Positions 33,449 to 42,066 of a stretch of 64,000 nucleotides of DNA are shown here, piece after piece (position 1 is the stretch's first letter; each line of letters opens with the position of its first letter). The stretch lies in contig JBGTQJ010000038.1 in the NCBI GenBank assembly GCA_041941305.1, positions 1-64,000 of the forward strand, written 5' to 3'. The position numbers were made by a program, and so were the translations under genes. The notes beneath the pieces were generated by a model, which was not told where the DNA came from, did no database searches, and saw only the letters and a program-made list of their open reading frames with translations. Source of the DNA: JANSWP01 sp041941305 (lineage in GTDB: Bacteria; Bacteroidota; Bacteroidia; Chitinophagales; Saprospiraceae).

Positions 33449-34236
33449 GTTCTAAAATCTAGTTTTGGTTAGCCTTTACCGAGTGTTCTCTTATAGGGTG
33501 GTGAAAGACTATCTCTTTGTGATATAATAATGGCTATTTCAATCAGGTTGGAATACCAGTCAGGCAGACCAAAAACTGAAAGTCCTTCGCCAAATAAGCC
33601 TTATTATTAGTGTTTTGAGTTCAGGTGTTTGAAATGAATTTTGCTCTTAACAGATATTGGATTAGGAGTTATTTTCTTCGTATTGTATGTTTGTTTTACT
33701 TGTTTCTGGATAATAGTTCATCATGCACCAGGTACTGGGTTATTGTTGCTAGTTTATGATTTTAATTTTTATCTCATCTACATTTTGAAAACCTAAAAAC
33801 TAATTGCAACATTTATCAGAAATCAATATTTATTTTTCTGGTTAAAAAAGAGTCGGACTTGCTCAAGAGTCGAAAGTCCGACTCTAAAAATTCCACATTG
33901 AGAAAAACAGAATTATAAAACATTATTTATAATATGTGTTTAAAAATGTATTTGTTTCTTTTTGATTGTTAATCATAAAAACATTTGAATAGTTTCAAAT
34001 ATTGTTCCAAAGTATAATATTTTTTATTTATAAATCCATTTTTATTTCATTTTGTTACCAATATGTGTTAAAAAAAATCATAATATGTTCTTCTGCCTTA
34101 TGATTTTATAATCGGCAAGCAGGCAATTACAGTACCATTCCTTTAAAAAATCATACCATTATAACCGTCCTATTTCTATATTTACTCCAAAATTCATTCT
34201 GACGAAATAATCAATAACAGAACCAAAATCAAAATA
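33449..34236. other. 788-bp AT-rich gene-free region
   Basis: Upstream of both the leftward coiled-coil gene and the rightward ctlX gene. I find no open frame worth calling and no tRNA-like sequence. The only strong structure is the 12-bp stem at 33849-33885. A TAnnTTTG-type box (TATGTTTG) lies at 33686-33693 on the plus strand without a gene behind it for 540 bp, so an unannotated small RNA or a long leader is possible. Much of 33880-34090 is over 75 percent A+T. Confidence 0.5.
33849..33885. repeat. 12-bp perfect inverted repeat in the AT-rich spacer
   Basis: AGAGTCGGACTT (33849-33860) pairs exactly with 33874-33885, loop 13 bases. It is GC-richer than its surroundings. A T-run is absent on the plus side, but A-rich sequence at 33844-33848 would give a short U-run on the minus strand, so it may act as a weak leftward terminator or a binding site. 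Confidence 0.45.
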
Positions 34237-35190
34237 ATGCTCGTTTCCGCATTACGCCATACGACCAACAATATTTTCATGGTACGACCCGCCAATTTTG
34301 GGTTTAATCCTGAAACAGCTGAGACTAATGCTTTTCAAATAAATGACCAAAAACTTACATCCAAAGAAATAAGTCAGGCTGCTGTTATCGAGTTTGATAT
34401 GTTTGTAGAAAAATTGCGTTTAGTGGGGGTGAATGTAATTGTTGGAGAGGAACCCAGAGAACCAATAAAAACAGATTCTGTATTTCCCAATAATTGGGTA
34501 ACCTTTCATCAATCAGGTAGGGTCATTACTTATCCAATGTTTTCCAAAACACGAAGATTAGAACGGTCTGAAGATTTTTTAAAGCAAATAGGAGAACAAT
34601 TTCATATTGAGCAAAGAATCCATTTCGAAGAATATGAGAAAAAAAATCAGTATTTGGAAGGAACAGGAAGTATGATATTTGACCATTCAAATAGGAGTGT
34701 ACTGGCTTGTGTAAGTCCAAGAACAGACAAAGCACTTTTGAATGAGTTTTCGAAAAGGTTTAGTTACAAGACCATTATATTTAAGGCTGTAGATGAAAAT
34801 GATCAGGACATTTATCATACGAATGTGATGATGGCATTGGGTGAATCCTTTGTAGTCATTTGCCTTGGAACCATTAAAAAGGTAGAAGATTTGAATAGGC
34901 TTAAATCTTATTTTGCCAGGGTAGGAAAGGAGGTTATTGAAATTTCTATTTCCCAGATGAATGCCTTTGCTGGCAATATGCTTCAAGTTAGAAATAATAA
35001 GGACGAAACCTTTTTGGTGATGTCTTCTCAGGCATATCATTCGCTTTCCAAGCATCAAATCTCCAGAATTCAAGCGCATACCAAAATTTTACATAGCCCA
35101 ATTCCAATTATTGAAACATATGGTGGGGGAAGTGCGAGATGTATGATGGCGGAAATATTTTTGAAGGAGAAAAATGCGCTACACATTTAA
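34237..35190 (+). CDS. ctlX: CtlX-type guanidino-group hydrolase
   Basis: Amidinotransferase/arginine-deiminase superfamily protein (citrulline utilisation hydrolase CtlX by family name), 317 residues. Recognisable features are MVRPANFGFNPETAETNAFQ near the N-terminus, DSVFPNNWVTFHQSGRVI (residues about 85-102), the EGTGSMIFDH segment, DIYHTNVMM, and the catalytic cysteine C302 in GGGSARCMM. Such enzymes act on arginine- or citrulline-like guanidino or ureido groups, but the physiological substrate is not established for most. The start is ATG 34237 with further in-frame ATGs at residue 15. It has no co-directional partner close by: two hairpin elements separate it from the glucuronate operon. 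Confidence 0.82.
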   Translation: MLVSALRHTTNNIFMVRPANFGFNPETAETNAFQINDQKLTSKEISQAAVIEFDMFVEKLRLVGVNVIVGEEPREPIKTDSVFPNNWVTFHQSGRVITYPMFSKTRRLERSEDFLKQIGEQFHIEQRIHFEEYEKKNQYLEGTGSMIFDHSNRSVLACVSPRTDKALLNEFSKRFSYKTIIFKAVDENDQDIYHTNVMMALGESFVVICLGTIKKVEDLNRLKSYFARVGKEVIEISISQMNAFAGNMLQVRNNKDETFLVMSSQAYHSLSKHQISRIQAHTKILHSPIPIIETYGGGSARCMMAEIFLKEKNALHI

Positions 35191-35199
35191 ATCGTAAGG

Positions 35200-35326
35200 G
35201 AGCAGTTGGATTTCCCAAGGGGACAGGTGTAATCCAACCTATTGCAACTAATGATTCCACCAATGGTTTCATTCACACCCTGGCACGTCGGGTTACACTT
35301 GTCCCTTTGGGAAAACCCGACCGCTC
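35200..35326. repeat. Imperfect inverted repeat downstream of ctlX
   Basis: Left arm 35200-35235 and right arm 35290-35326 are complementary at about 30 of 37 positions, with differences mostly transitions and one single-base gap. Both arms contain the block CCCAA-GGGACA-GTGTAA. The 54-base loop is not conserved with anything else in the window. It starts 10 bp after the ctlX stop and could act as its terminator; no T-run follows. Confidence 0.6.
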
Positions 35327-35399
35327 ACAGTCAGCTTTAAGAATTTCCGATTACAATGTTTTTAACTGCAAGTAATAGAATTTTAACTACTTTTCAGTT

Positions 35400-35562
35400 T
35401 TAAGTTCCTGTTCACAATTATTGCATAGCTATTTCGACTTCTTTTCTAATCAAGCATCGTTGAAAATACTCGCCGTAGCTATGCTATGACTGCGTTTTTC
35501 GCCTCCCTTGATAAAAAAATAATCTCGAAATAACTTATACATAATTATGAACAGGAACTTAA
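35400..35562 (+). repeat. 163-bp TTAAG-type hairpin element before the glucuronate operon
   Basis: Left arm 35402-35454 and right arm 35507-35560 pair over about 53 bp. Ends are TTAAG and CTTAA. The 52-base core is the clearest copy in the window: CGTTGAAAATACTCGCCG, then TAGC-TAT-GCTA, then CTGCGTTTTTCGCC. Its right arm contains the ATG at 35547 that opens an in-frame extension of the next gene; I do not consider it the true start. Confidence 0.8.
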
Positions 35563-35576
35563 TTGAAAAAAATCCA

Positions 35577-36383
35577 ATGTTTGATTTAAAGGATAAAGTT
35601 GCCATTATAACTGGGGGAACTGGTGTATTGGGAAGTGCAATTGCGGTAGGTCTTATTAATGCAGGGGCAAAGGTTGGAATATTGGGTAGAACAGCTAACA
35701 AAGTGGAAAAGAAAATTGCTAAATTGGAAATCCTTGGAGGAGAAGCACTGGCATTGATTGCAGATGTATTGGACGAAGACCAATTGATAAATGCCAAGAA
35801 TAAGGTTCTCAAAAAATGGGGGCATATTGATATTCTGATCAATGCCGCCGGGGGTAATAGAAAGGGGGCAACCATAATGCCTAACCAAAGCATTTTTGAT
35901 TTGAATTTAGCGGAATTTTCAAAAGTCCATGATTTAAATCTTAATGGCACAGTGCTTCCTACCATTGTTTTTGGACAACGGATGTCAGCGCAAAAATCTG
36001 GTTGTATCATCAATATTTCCTCAATGGCAGCACAATTGCCACTTACAAGAATTGTTGGATATTCAGCCTCAAAAGCAGCAATTGATAATTTTACAAAATG
36101 GATGGCTGTTGAAATGGCAAATAAATTTGGAGAAGGTATTAGAGTAAATGCTATTGCACCTGGTTTTTTTCTTGCGGAACAAAATAGACGATTGCTTACC
36201 AATGAAGATGGTACTTTGACTGAACGTGGACAAACGATTGTTGACCAAACACCCATGAAAAGATTTGGAGAACCTAAAGAGCTGATAAGTACAGTCTTAT
36301 GGTTGTGTAGTGATGCCTCTAGTTTTATTACTGGTATTGTTGTTCCGGTTGATGGAGGATTTAGTGCTTTTTCTGGTGTTTAA
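35577..36383 (+). CDS. SDR oxidoreductase, probable D-mannonate oxidoreductase (fructuronate reductase)
   Basis: Classical short-chain dehydrogenase, 268 residues from ATG 35577. The nucleotide-binding glycine motif is GGTGVLGSAIA and the NAG-like motif reads LINAAGGN; the catalytic serine is in INISSMAA and the YxxxK pair in YSASKAAIDNFTKWMAVEMA. It stands just before uxuA and uxaC, so by context it is the SDR-type enzyme that reduces D-fructuronate to D-mannonate, replacing the unrelated UxuB. Substrate is inferred from the operon, not the sequence. An ATG at 35547 lies inside the adjacent hairpin repeat and would add 10 residues. uxuA follows after 15 bp. Confidence 0.85.
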   Translation: MFDLKDKVAIITGGTGVLGSAIAVGLINAGAKVGILGRTANKVEKKIAKLEILGGEALALIADVLDEDQLINAKNKVLKKWGHIDILINAAGGNRKGATIMPNQSIFDLNLAEFSKVHDLNLNGTVLPTIVFGQRMSAQKSGCIINISSMAAQLPLTRIVGYSASKAAIDNFTKWMAVEMANKFGEGIRVNAIAPGFFLAEQNRRLLTNEDGTLTERGQTIVDQTPMKRFGEPKELISTVLWLCSDASSFITGIVVPVDGGFSAFSGV

Positions 36384-36398
36384 AATATTTCCTGAACT

Positions 36399-37574
36399 TT
36401 GAAGAAACTCAAACAAACATGGCGCTGGTATGGACCCAATGACCCTGTAAGTCTTTTGGATGTCAAACAAGCGGGGGCCACTGCGGTGGTGACTGCATTA
36501 CACCACATTCCAAATGGAGCAATCTGGACCCTTTCGGAAATAAAAAAGCGTAAAGAGGAGATAGAAAATATTGGTTTGGAATGGTCAGTAGTGGAGAGTG
36601 TACCCATTCATGAAGATATTAAACGCCAGTCAGGGGACTTTTTAGCCTACATCGAGAATTACAAGCAGAGTATTCGAAATATAGGGGCAAGTGGAATTTC
36701 AATTATTACCTACAATTTTATGCCAGTTGTAGATTGGACGAGAACTGACCTGGAATATCCTATGCCTGATGGTTCTATGGCGCTACGATTTGAAAAGGCA
36801 GCTTTTGCCGCTTTTGACTTATTTATTTTGAAAAGACCCAATGCTTTAGATGATTATACAAAACAGGAAAGGATAGATGCTGAAAATCGATTTCGGCAAA
36901 TGACGAAAAAAGAAATTGAGCTTTTGACTCAGAATATCATTGCAGGACTTCCGGGAGGAACAACTGAAGGTATTGCAACGCTTGAGAAATTTCGATCAAT
37001 ACTTGATAGCTACGAAAATATAGATGCTGATAAACTTAGCGCAAATTTGATTTATTTTTTGAAAGCAATCATTCCGGTAGCTGAAGCATCTGGTGTTAAG
37101 ATGGTCATTCATCCTGATGATCCTCCTTTTTCTCTTTTTGGATTGCCCAGAGTAGTAAGTACCTATGATGATGTAGGATATATTCTACGAAATGTTGATT
37201 CCCAATATAATGGTTTGTGTTTTTGTTCAGGTTCTTTTGGTGTTCGACCAGACAATGATTTGCCAAAAATGATTCGCGACTTTGGTGAGAAAATTAATTT
37301 TATTCATTTAAGAGCAACCAAAAGAGATGATTTGGGAAATTTTTTCGAAGCTGACCATTTAGAGGGTGACGTGGATATGTATGAAGTCATGAAAGCACTG
37401 TGCGAAATACAACAAAACAAAGCGGATTCAATCCCCATGCGACCTGACCATGGACATAAAATGTTGGACGATCTTAATAAAAATACCAATCCTGGTTATT
37501 CTGCAATTGGGAGATTGAGAGGGCTTGCAGAATTACGTGGTCTTGAATTGGGCATTCTAAAAAGCATTTTTTGA
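36399..37574 (+). CDS. uxuA: Mannonate dehydratase
   Basis: Converts D-mannonate to 2-dehydro-3-deoxy-D-gluconate; TIM-barrel metal enzyme, 391 residues. The N-terminal block QTWRWYGPNDPVSLLDVKQA is the family signature, followed by TALHHIPNGAIW. Metal and substrate motifs include KMVIHPDDPPFSLFGLPRV, CFCSGSFGVRP, INFIHLRAT and MRPDHGHKML. There is no in-frame ATG before the signature, so TTG 36399 is the probable start. It lies 15 bp after the SDR gene, and the uxaC open frame starts 8 bp beyond its stop. Confidence 0.95.
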   Translation: MKKLKQTWRWYGPNDPVSLLDVKQAGATAVVTALHHIPNGAIWTLSEIKKRKEEIENIGLEWSVVESVPIHEDIKRQSGDFLAYIENYKQSIRNIGASGISIITYNFMPVVDWTRTDLEYPMPDGSMALRFEKAAFAAFDLFILKRPNALDDYTKQERIDAENRFRQMTKKEIELLTQNIIAGLPGGTTEGIATLEKFRSILDSYENIDADKLSANLIYFLKAIIPVAEASGVKMVIHPDDPPFSLFGLPRVVSTYDDVGYILRNVDSQYNGLCFCSGSFGVRPDNDLPKMIRDFGEKINFIHLRATKRDDLGNFFEADHLEGDVDMYEVMKALCEIQQNKADSIPMRPDHGHKMLDDLNKNTNPGYSAIGRLRGLAELRGLELGILKSIF

Positions 37575-37602
37575 AATTATATTGTTCAATCATCTATCTT
37601 CA

Positions 37603-39000
37603 ATGAAACCTTTCCTTAACGAAAATTTCCTTCTACAAAACCAAACAGCTGCATTGCTCTATCATGACTATGCTGCAAAAATGCCTATTATTGATTATCA
37701 CAATCACCTGCCACCAGATGAAATTGCCAATGACAAAAATTTCAAAAACCTCACTGAAGTATGGCTAAATGGTGATCACTACAAATGGAGAGCCATGCGC
37801 GCCAATGGAATTGATGAAAGTTTTATTACAGGAAAGGCAGATGACAAATCCAAATTTATCAAATGGGCTGAAACCGTACCATATACCATGCGAAATCCTT
37901 TGTACCATTGGACCCATTTGGAATTACAACGCTATTTTGGAATTGAAAAATTGTTAAAACCAGAAACAGCTGATAGGATTTATGAGGCAGCTAATGAACA
38001 ATTGAAAAAACCGGAATTTTCTACTCAGGGACTCTTGCAAAAGATGAAGGTGGAAGTGATTTGCACCACAGATGATCCTTCAGACTCATTGGAATCTCAT
38101 CAAAAATTTTCAGAAAAAACAGTTGACTTTAAACTGCTGCCTGGATTTCGACCAGATAAATACATCATGATAGAGCAAGAGCACTTTCCTCAAATCATTG
38201 AAAAATTGGGAAAAGTTGCTGATACAAATATTGAAACGTTATTTGATTTAGTTCAGGTTTTACAAGAAAGAATTGACTTTTTTCACAGGCTTGGTGCTAG
38301 CATTGCTGACCATGGTTTACCTCATATGTATGCTGCTGATTTTACAGAAAATGAGGTAGATAGGGTATTTCAAAAACGGCTCAGAGGGAATTCTATTTTT
38401 CCGGCAGAAGCACTTCAATACAAATCAGCCTTGCTTTATTTTCTTGCCAGGATGTATTATAAAAAAGGCTGGACGATGCAATTTCACCTTGGACCAATAA
38501 GGAATAACAATTCAAGATTGGAAAAATTAGTTGGAGCGGATGCAGGTTGTGATTCCATTGGAGATTATCCACAGGCTATTGAACTGTCCCTGTTTTTAAA
38601 TAGACTTGACCAGGAGGAAAAGCTAACAAAAACAATTTTATATAATCTGAATCCAGCTGACAACGAATTATTTGCTACGATGGTTGGAAATTTCAATGAT
38701 GGAAAAACTCCAGGGAAAATCCAATGGGGCTCTGCATGGTGGTTCTTAGATCAAAAAGATGGAATGGAAGCCCAATTAAATGTTTTATCCAATATGGGAT
38801 TGCTTTCCCGATTTATTGGGATGCTTACAGATAGCCGAAGTTTCTTATCTTTCCCTCGACATGAATATTTTAGAAGGATTTTGTGCAATTTGATTGGGAA
38901 GGATGTCGAGAATGGGGAATTGCCGAATGATGTAAAATGGCTTGGGAAAATGGTTGAGAATATCTGTTATTTCAATGCTAAGCATTATTTTAATTTTTAG
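37603..39000 (+). CDS. uxaC: Glucuronate isomerase
   Basis: Isomerises D-glucuronate (or galacturonate) to the ketose; amidohydrolase-fold enzyme, 465 residues from ATG 37603. Signatures are MPIIDYHNHLPPDEIAND (metal-binding HxH), EVICTTDDPSDSLESHQ, MQFHLGPIRNNNSR and GSAWWFLDQKDGME. A TTG at 37582 opens the same frame but the ATG gives the normal N-terminus. Placed between uxuA and a TRAP transporter gene, it supplies the first intracellular step: glucuronate to fructuronate, then mannonate, then 2-keto-3-deoxygluconate. Kinase and aldolase genes for the last product are not in the window. Confidence 0.95.
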   Translation: MKPFLNENFLLQNQTAALLYHDYAAKMPIIDYHNHLPPDEIANDKNFKNLTEVWLNGDHYKWRAMRANGIDESFITGKADDKSKFIKWAETVPYTMRNPLYHWTHLELQRYFGIEKLLKPETADRIYEAANEQLKKPEFSTQGLLQKMKVEVICTTDDPSDSLESHQKFSEKTVDFKLLPGFRPDKYIMIEQEHFPQIIEKLGKVADTNIETLFDLVQVLQERIDFFHRLGASIADHGLPHMYAADFTENEVDRVFQKRLRGNSIFPAEALQYKSALLYFLARMYYKKGWTMQFHLGPIRNNNSRLEKLVGADAGCDSIGDYPQAIELSLFLNRLDQEEKLTKTILYNLNPADNELFATMVGNFNDGKTPGKIQWGSAWWFLDQKDGMEAQLNVLSNMGLLSRFIGMLTDSRSFLSFPRHEYFRRILCNLIGKDVENGELPNDVKWLGKMVENICYFNAKHYFNF

Positions 39001-39048
39001 AAATTATTTAACTTCATTTCAAAAGCTTACTTGAGCAAAAGTCAAAAA

Positions 39049-40020
39049 ATGACAAAATCATTTTCCATATTCTTTTCAATAATCTGTTTCCTTTCCTGTA
39101 ATGAAATATCAAGCACCAAACGCCTAAAGCTCGCTCACGGACTCAACCTCCAACATCCGGTTCACAAAGGCATGGTTTATATGGCTGAAAGAATTTCAGA
39201 GAAATCTAATGGCAGATTACAAATTGACATATATCCCAGTCAACAACTGGGGACTGAACGGCAGTGCCTGGAATTATTACAGATTGGAAGTCTGGCAATG
39301 ACTAAAGTTTCAGGTGCTGTTATGGAAAATTTTGCTCCAAAAATTAAAGTATTGAGCCTGCCCTATATATTTAAAGGCAGAGAACATGCTTATAAAGTTC
39401 AAGACAGCAAAATTGGGCGCGACTTACTTATTGAGAGTGAACAATATTGGTTGAGAGGGTTGGGGTATTTTGATGCAGGACAAAGGTCCTTTTATACCAA
39501 AGATAGACCCATCCACCAACCATCTGATTTGGAAGGACAAAAAATAAGGGTGCAGGAAAGTATGATGGCTATGAATTTAGTTCGCTCACTTGGAGGTGCA
39601 CCGACTCCGATTTCATGGGGAGAGTTATACACGGCTTTGCAGCAGGGGGTAGTAGATGGTGCAGAGAACAACCCACCTAGCTTTTATACTTCAAGGCATT
39701 ATGAAATTTGTAAATTTTATTCTTTAAATGAACATACAGCGGTTCCCGATATTTTGGTTATCGGTACCGTTGCCTGGAATGGGTTGACAACTGATGAGCA
39801 AGAATGGCTACAGAATGCCGCTGATGAGGCAATTGATTATCAACGGAAATTATGGGTTGAAGCTGAACAAGAAGCATTGGAAGCTGTAAAGGCAGCAGGT
39901 GTTGAAATCATCAGACCTGAAAAATCTGCATTTTCAGCAAAAACGAAACAGTTGTTGGAAGATTTCAAGGATGATGAAACCATCTATCGTTTGATAAAGC
40001 AAATTCAGGAAATTGAATAA
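39049..40020 (+). CDS. dctP: TRAP transporter solute-binding lipoprotein (DctP type)
   Basis: Periplasmic extracytoplasmic binding component of a tripartite ATP-independent transporter. It begins at ATG 39049 with a lipoprotein signal (IFFSIICFLSC). Family features include GTERQCLELLQIGSLAM, LSLPYIFKGREHAYKV, LGYFDAGQRSFYT and IRVQESMMAMNLVRSLGGAPTP. Arg in KIRVQES (residues about 165) is the conserved carboxylate-binding residue of the family. With the glucuronate enzymes upstream, the cargo is probably a uronate (inference). A 20-bp perfect hairpin begins at its stop codon. Confidence 0.9.
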   Translation: MTKSFSIFFSIICFLSCNEISSTKRLKLAHGLNLQHPVHKGMVYMAERISEKSNGRLQIDIYPSQQLGTERQCLELLQIGSLAMTKVSGAVMENFAPKIKVLSLPYIFKGREHAYKVQDSKIGRDLLIESEQYWLRGLGYFDAGQRSFYTKDRPIHQPSDLEGQKIRVQESMMAMNLVRSLGGAPTPISWGELYTALQQGVVDGAENNPPSFYTSRHYEICKFYSLNEHTAVPDILVIGTVAWNGLTTDEQEWLQNAADEAIDYQRKLWVEAEQEALEAVKAAGVEIIRPEKSAFSAKTKQLLEDFKDDETIYRLIKQIQEIE

Positions 40021-40078
40021 ATGATAAATGATGAATGATGAATTTTTTTCCAATGATTATCATTCATCATTTATCATT
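40020..40078. repeat. 20-bp perfect stem-loop between dctP and dctQ
   Basis: AATGATAAATGATGAATGAT (40020-40039) is exactly complementary to 40059-40078, 19-base loop containing seven T. It consists of iterated ATGA/ATGAA units, starts at the last base of the dctP stop codon and lies in the intercistronic gap of 86 bp. It is likely to set the ratio of binding protein to permease by protecting or attenuating the transcript. Confidence 0.75.
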
Positions 40079-40106
40079 CATCACCCATCATTTTTTACTC
40101 AAACAA

Positions 40107-40559
40107 ATGTTTCAAAAAATCAATCTTTACCTGGGACGATTTTTGATTTTGCTGATGGCAATTATGACACTTGATGTGCTTTGGGGGGTATTTACCCGAT
40201 ACGCTTTGGGTAACCAGGCCAGTTGGTCAGAAGAGTTAGCCCGATTTCTATTAATTTGGATTGGCTTGTTAGGAGCAGCATATGCTTCAGGACAAAATGC
40301 ACATTTGTCAATTGATTTGATATCCGAAAAATTGAATGATAAAAAAAAGCACCAATTGCAATGGCTTATCAAAGGCCTGATTGTCTTTTTTGCTTTTTCA
40401 GTTTTGGTTATTGGAGGACTGAGGTTGATCTACATTTCTCAAAAACTAGGGCAGCTATCACCAGCACTTCAAATTCCTATGTGGGTGGTTTATTCCGTAA
40501 TTCCTCTGAGTGGAATCCTCATTATTTTTTACAAACTTGTTTCAAAGCCTAATCTCTAA
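40107..40559 (+). CDS. dctQ: TRAP transporter small permease (DctQ type)
   Basis: Small membrane subunit, about 150 residues from ATG 40107 with four predicted helices (INLYLGRFLILLMAIMTLDV, LLIWIGLLGAAYASG, WLIKGLIVFFAFSVLVIGG, MWVVYSVIPLSGILIIFY). The family signature ASWSEELARFLLIWIGLLGAA is complete, with the conserved E-E-L-A-R. A longer open frame from 40035 is not supported: its first 24 residues come from the hairpin. It ends in a TAA that is also the first bases of the hairpin element at 40557. Confidence 0.9.
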   Translation: MFQKINLYLGRFLILLMAIMTLDVLWGVFTRYALGNQASWSEELARFLLIWIGLLGAAYASGQNAHLSIDLISEKLNDKKKHQLQWLIKGLIVFFAFSVLVIGGLRLIYISQKLGQLSPALQIPMWVVYSVIPLSGILIIFYKLVSKPNL

Positions 40560-40737
40560 GAGAATGTTTGGATTTTTAACTTCCTGTGCCCAAGGCATCC
40601 CTTTTGGAAAAACCATTATTTTATGAACCTGACTTAAAATCGTTTCAGTCGCTTATCCCGATAAACTCCCTTAATGATTCTTCGCCAGAAGCATAAACTA
40701 TTGATTTTCAGTTTGAAAAAATTAAAACATACTCTAA
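40557..40737 (+). repeat. 181-bp diverged TTAAG-type hairpin element between dctQ and dctM
   Basis: It begins with the dctQ stop codon (TAAGAGAATGTTTGGATTTT) and ends near 40737 (revcomp TTAGAGTATGTTTTAATTTT). The arms pair over about 20-25 bp. The core carries the block CCCAAGGCATCCCTTTTGG, also found in altered form in the element at 47094, but the TAGC tip is lost or changed. It lies inside the operon. Confidence 0.6.
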
Positions 40738-40756
40738 ACAGAATTAAAATTGTCTA

Positions 40757-42043
40757 ATGGAAATATTAATTCTCGTACTGTCCTTCATCATACTCTTGGG
40801 AATAGGGGTGCCGATAGCCTGGAGCATTGGATTGAGCAGCATTTTTACCATGTTGGTTAGTATTCCGGCTATTCCGGCTTTTACTACCGTTGCTCAGAGA
40901 ATGGCGACAGGTTTGGATAGTTTTGCCCTACTCGCCATCCCTTTTTTCATTTTGGCGGGACAAATAATGAACCGAGGTGGAATTGCCAGGAGACTGGTGG
41001 ATTTTGCAAGAACCATGGTTGGTGCCTTACCTGGTGGCCTGGCACATGTGAATATTATGGCCTCCATGATGTTTGGTGCAATTGCAGGTTCTGCAATTGC
41101 GGCTGCTTCGGCTATAGGAAGTTTTATGGGAAAAGAAATGGAGAAGGAGGGCTATAGCAAAGAGTTTGCAGCTGCAGTTAATATAAGCTCATCAACGACT
41201 GGTTTGGTGATTCCTCCTAGTAATATTTTAATTGTTTATTCACTAGCTAGTGGAGGTGTTTCCATCGCAGCCTTATTTGTCGCCGGCTACATTCCCGGTA
41301 TTCTAACAGGGTTGTTTTTGATGGTTGTGGCGGCAATTTGGGCAAAAAAGAAAGGATATAAAACCGGGAAACGTAGTAGCATGGAGCAAGTATTATCTAC
41401 CTTTTGGGATGCCTTTCCAAGTTTGCTGTTATTGGTGGTAGTCATCGGAGGAATAGTCGCAGGCATATTTACGGCAACAGAAGCATCTGCTGTCGCAGTT
41501 TTATATTGCTTGATACTTACCTGGCTCTATAAGGAATTGACTGTTAAAGAATTGCCTAAAATATTTTTAAGCTCAGTTGTAACCACTGCAATTGTTTTGT
41601 TGTTGGTTGGCACCTCCATGAGTATGTCCTGGGTGATGGCTTATGAAAATATCCCTCAGGATTTAACCACTGCATTGATGTCCATTAGCGATAGCAAAAT
41701 TGTCATTCTATTGCTTATCAATCTGATTTTACTGTTTGTTGGAATTTTTATGGACATAACTCCGGCTGTTTTAATTTTTACACCCATATTTCTTCCTGTA
41801 GTTACTGAGTTGGGAATGGATCCTACCCATTTTGGAATCATCATGGTTTTAAACTTATGTATAGGAATTTGCACTCCACCAGTAGGCTCGGTACTATTTG
41901 TTGGAGTGGGAGTGGCTGGAACAACCATTCAAAAAGTTGTCCGTCCTTTACTTCCAATGTTTATTGCCATGTTGGTGGCATTAATGTTGGTGACCTATAT
42001 TCCAGACTTGGCATTGTGGCTCCCAAGGGTATTTGGCTTATAA
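40757..42043 (+). CDS. dctM: TRAP transporter large permease (DctM type)
   Basis: Large membrane subunit of 428 residues, about 12 helices. Family features: GIGVPIAWSIGLSSI, FALLAIPFFILAGQIMNRGGI, MASMMFGAIAGSAIAAASAIGSFM, SSTTGLVIPPSNILIVYS, and CIGICTPPVGSVLFVGVGVAG. It forms the ion-coupled (usually Na+) channel with the small permease. No leader gene is between it and the small permease besides the hairpin element. It ends 23 bp before the lipoprotein gene, so the operon continues. Confidence 0.95.
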   Translation: MEILILVLSFIILLGIGVPIAWSIGLSSIFTMLVSIPAIPAFTTVAQRMATGLDSFALLAIPFFILAGQIMNRGGIARRLVDFARTMVGALPGGLAHVNIMASMMFGAIAGSAIAAASAIGSFMGKEMEKEGYSKEFAAAVNISSSTTGLVIPPSNILIVYSLASGGVSIAALFVAGYIPGILTGLFLMVVAAIWAKKKGYKTGKRSSMEQVLSTFWDAFPSLLLLVVVIGGIVAGIFTATEASAVAVLYCLILTWLYKELTVKELPKIFLSSVVTTAIVLLLVGTSMSMSWVMAYENIPQDLTTALMSISDSKIVILLLINLILLFVGIFMDITPAVLIFTPIFLPVVTELGMDPTHFGIIMVLNLCIGICTPPVGSVLFVGVGVAGTTIQKVVRPLLPMFIAMLVALMLVTYIPDLALWLPRVFGL

Positions 42044-42066
42044 TATTTTTCAACTGATTATCTGTG

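Noticed and set aside
35139..35375. Open frame across the end of ctlX and the inverted repeat
   Set aside because: Most of it is the inverted repeat at 35200-35326 read as protein; both arms give unrelated peptides and no start context is seen.
35547..35576. ATG 35547 as start of the SDR gene
   Set aside because: This ATG is part of the right arm of the hairpin element; ATG 35577 gives the normal SDR N-terminus directly before the glycine motif.
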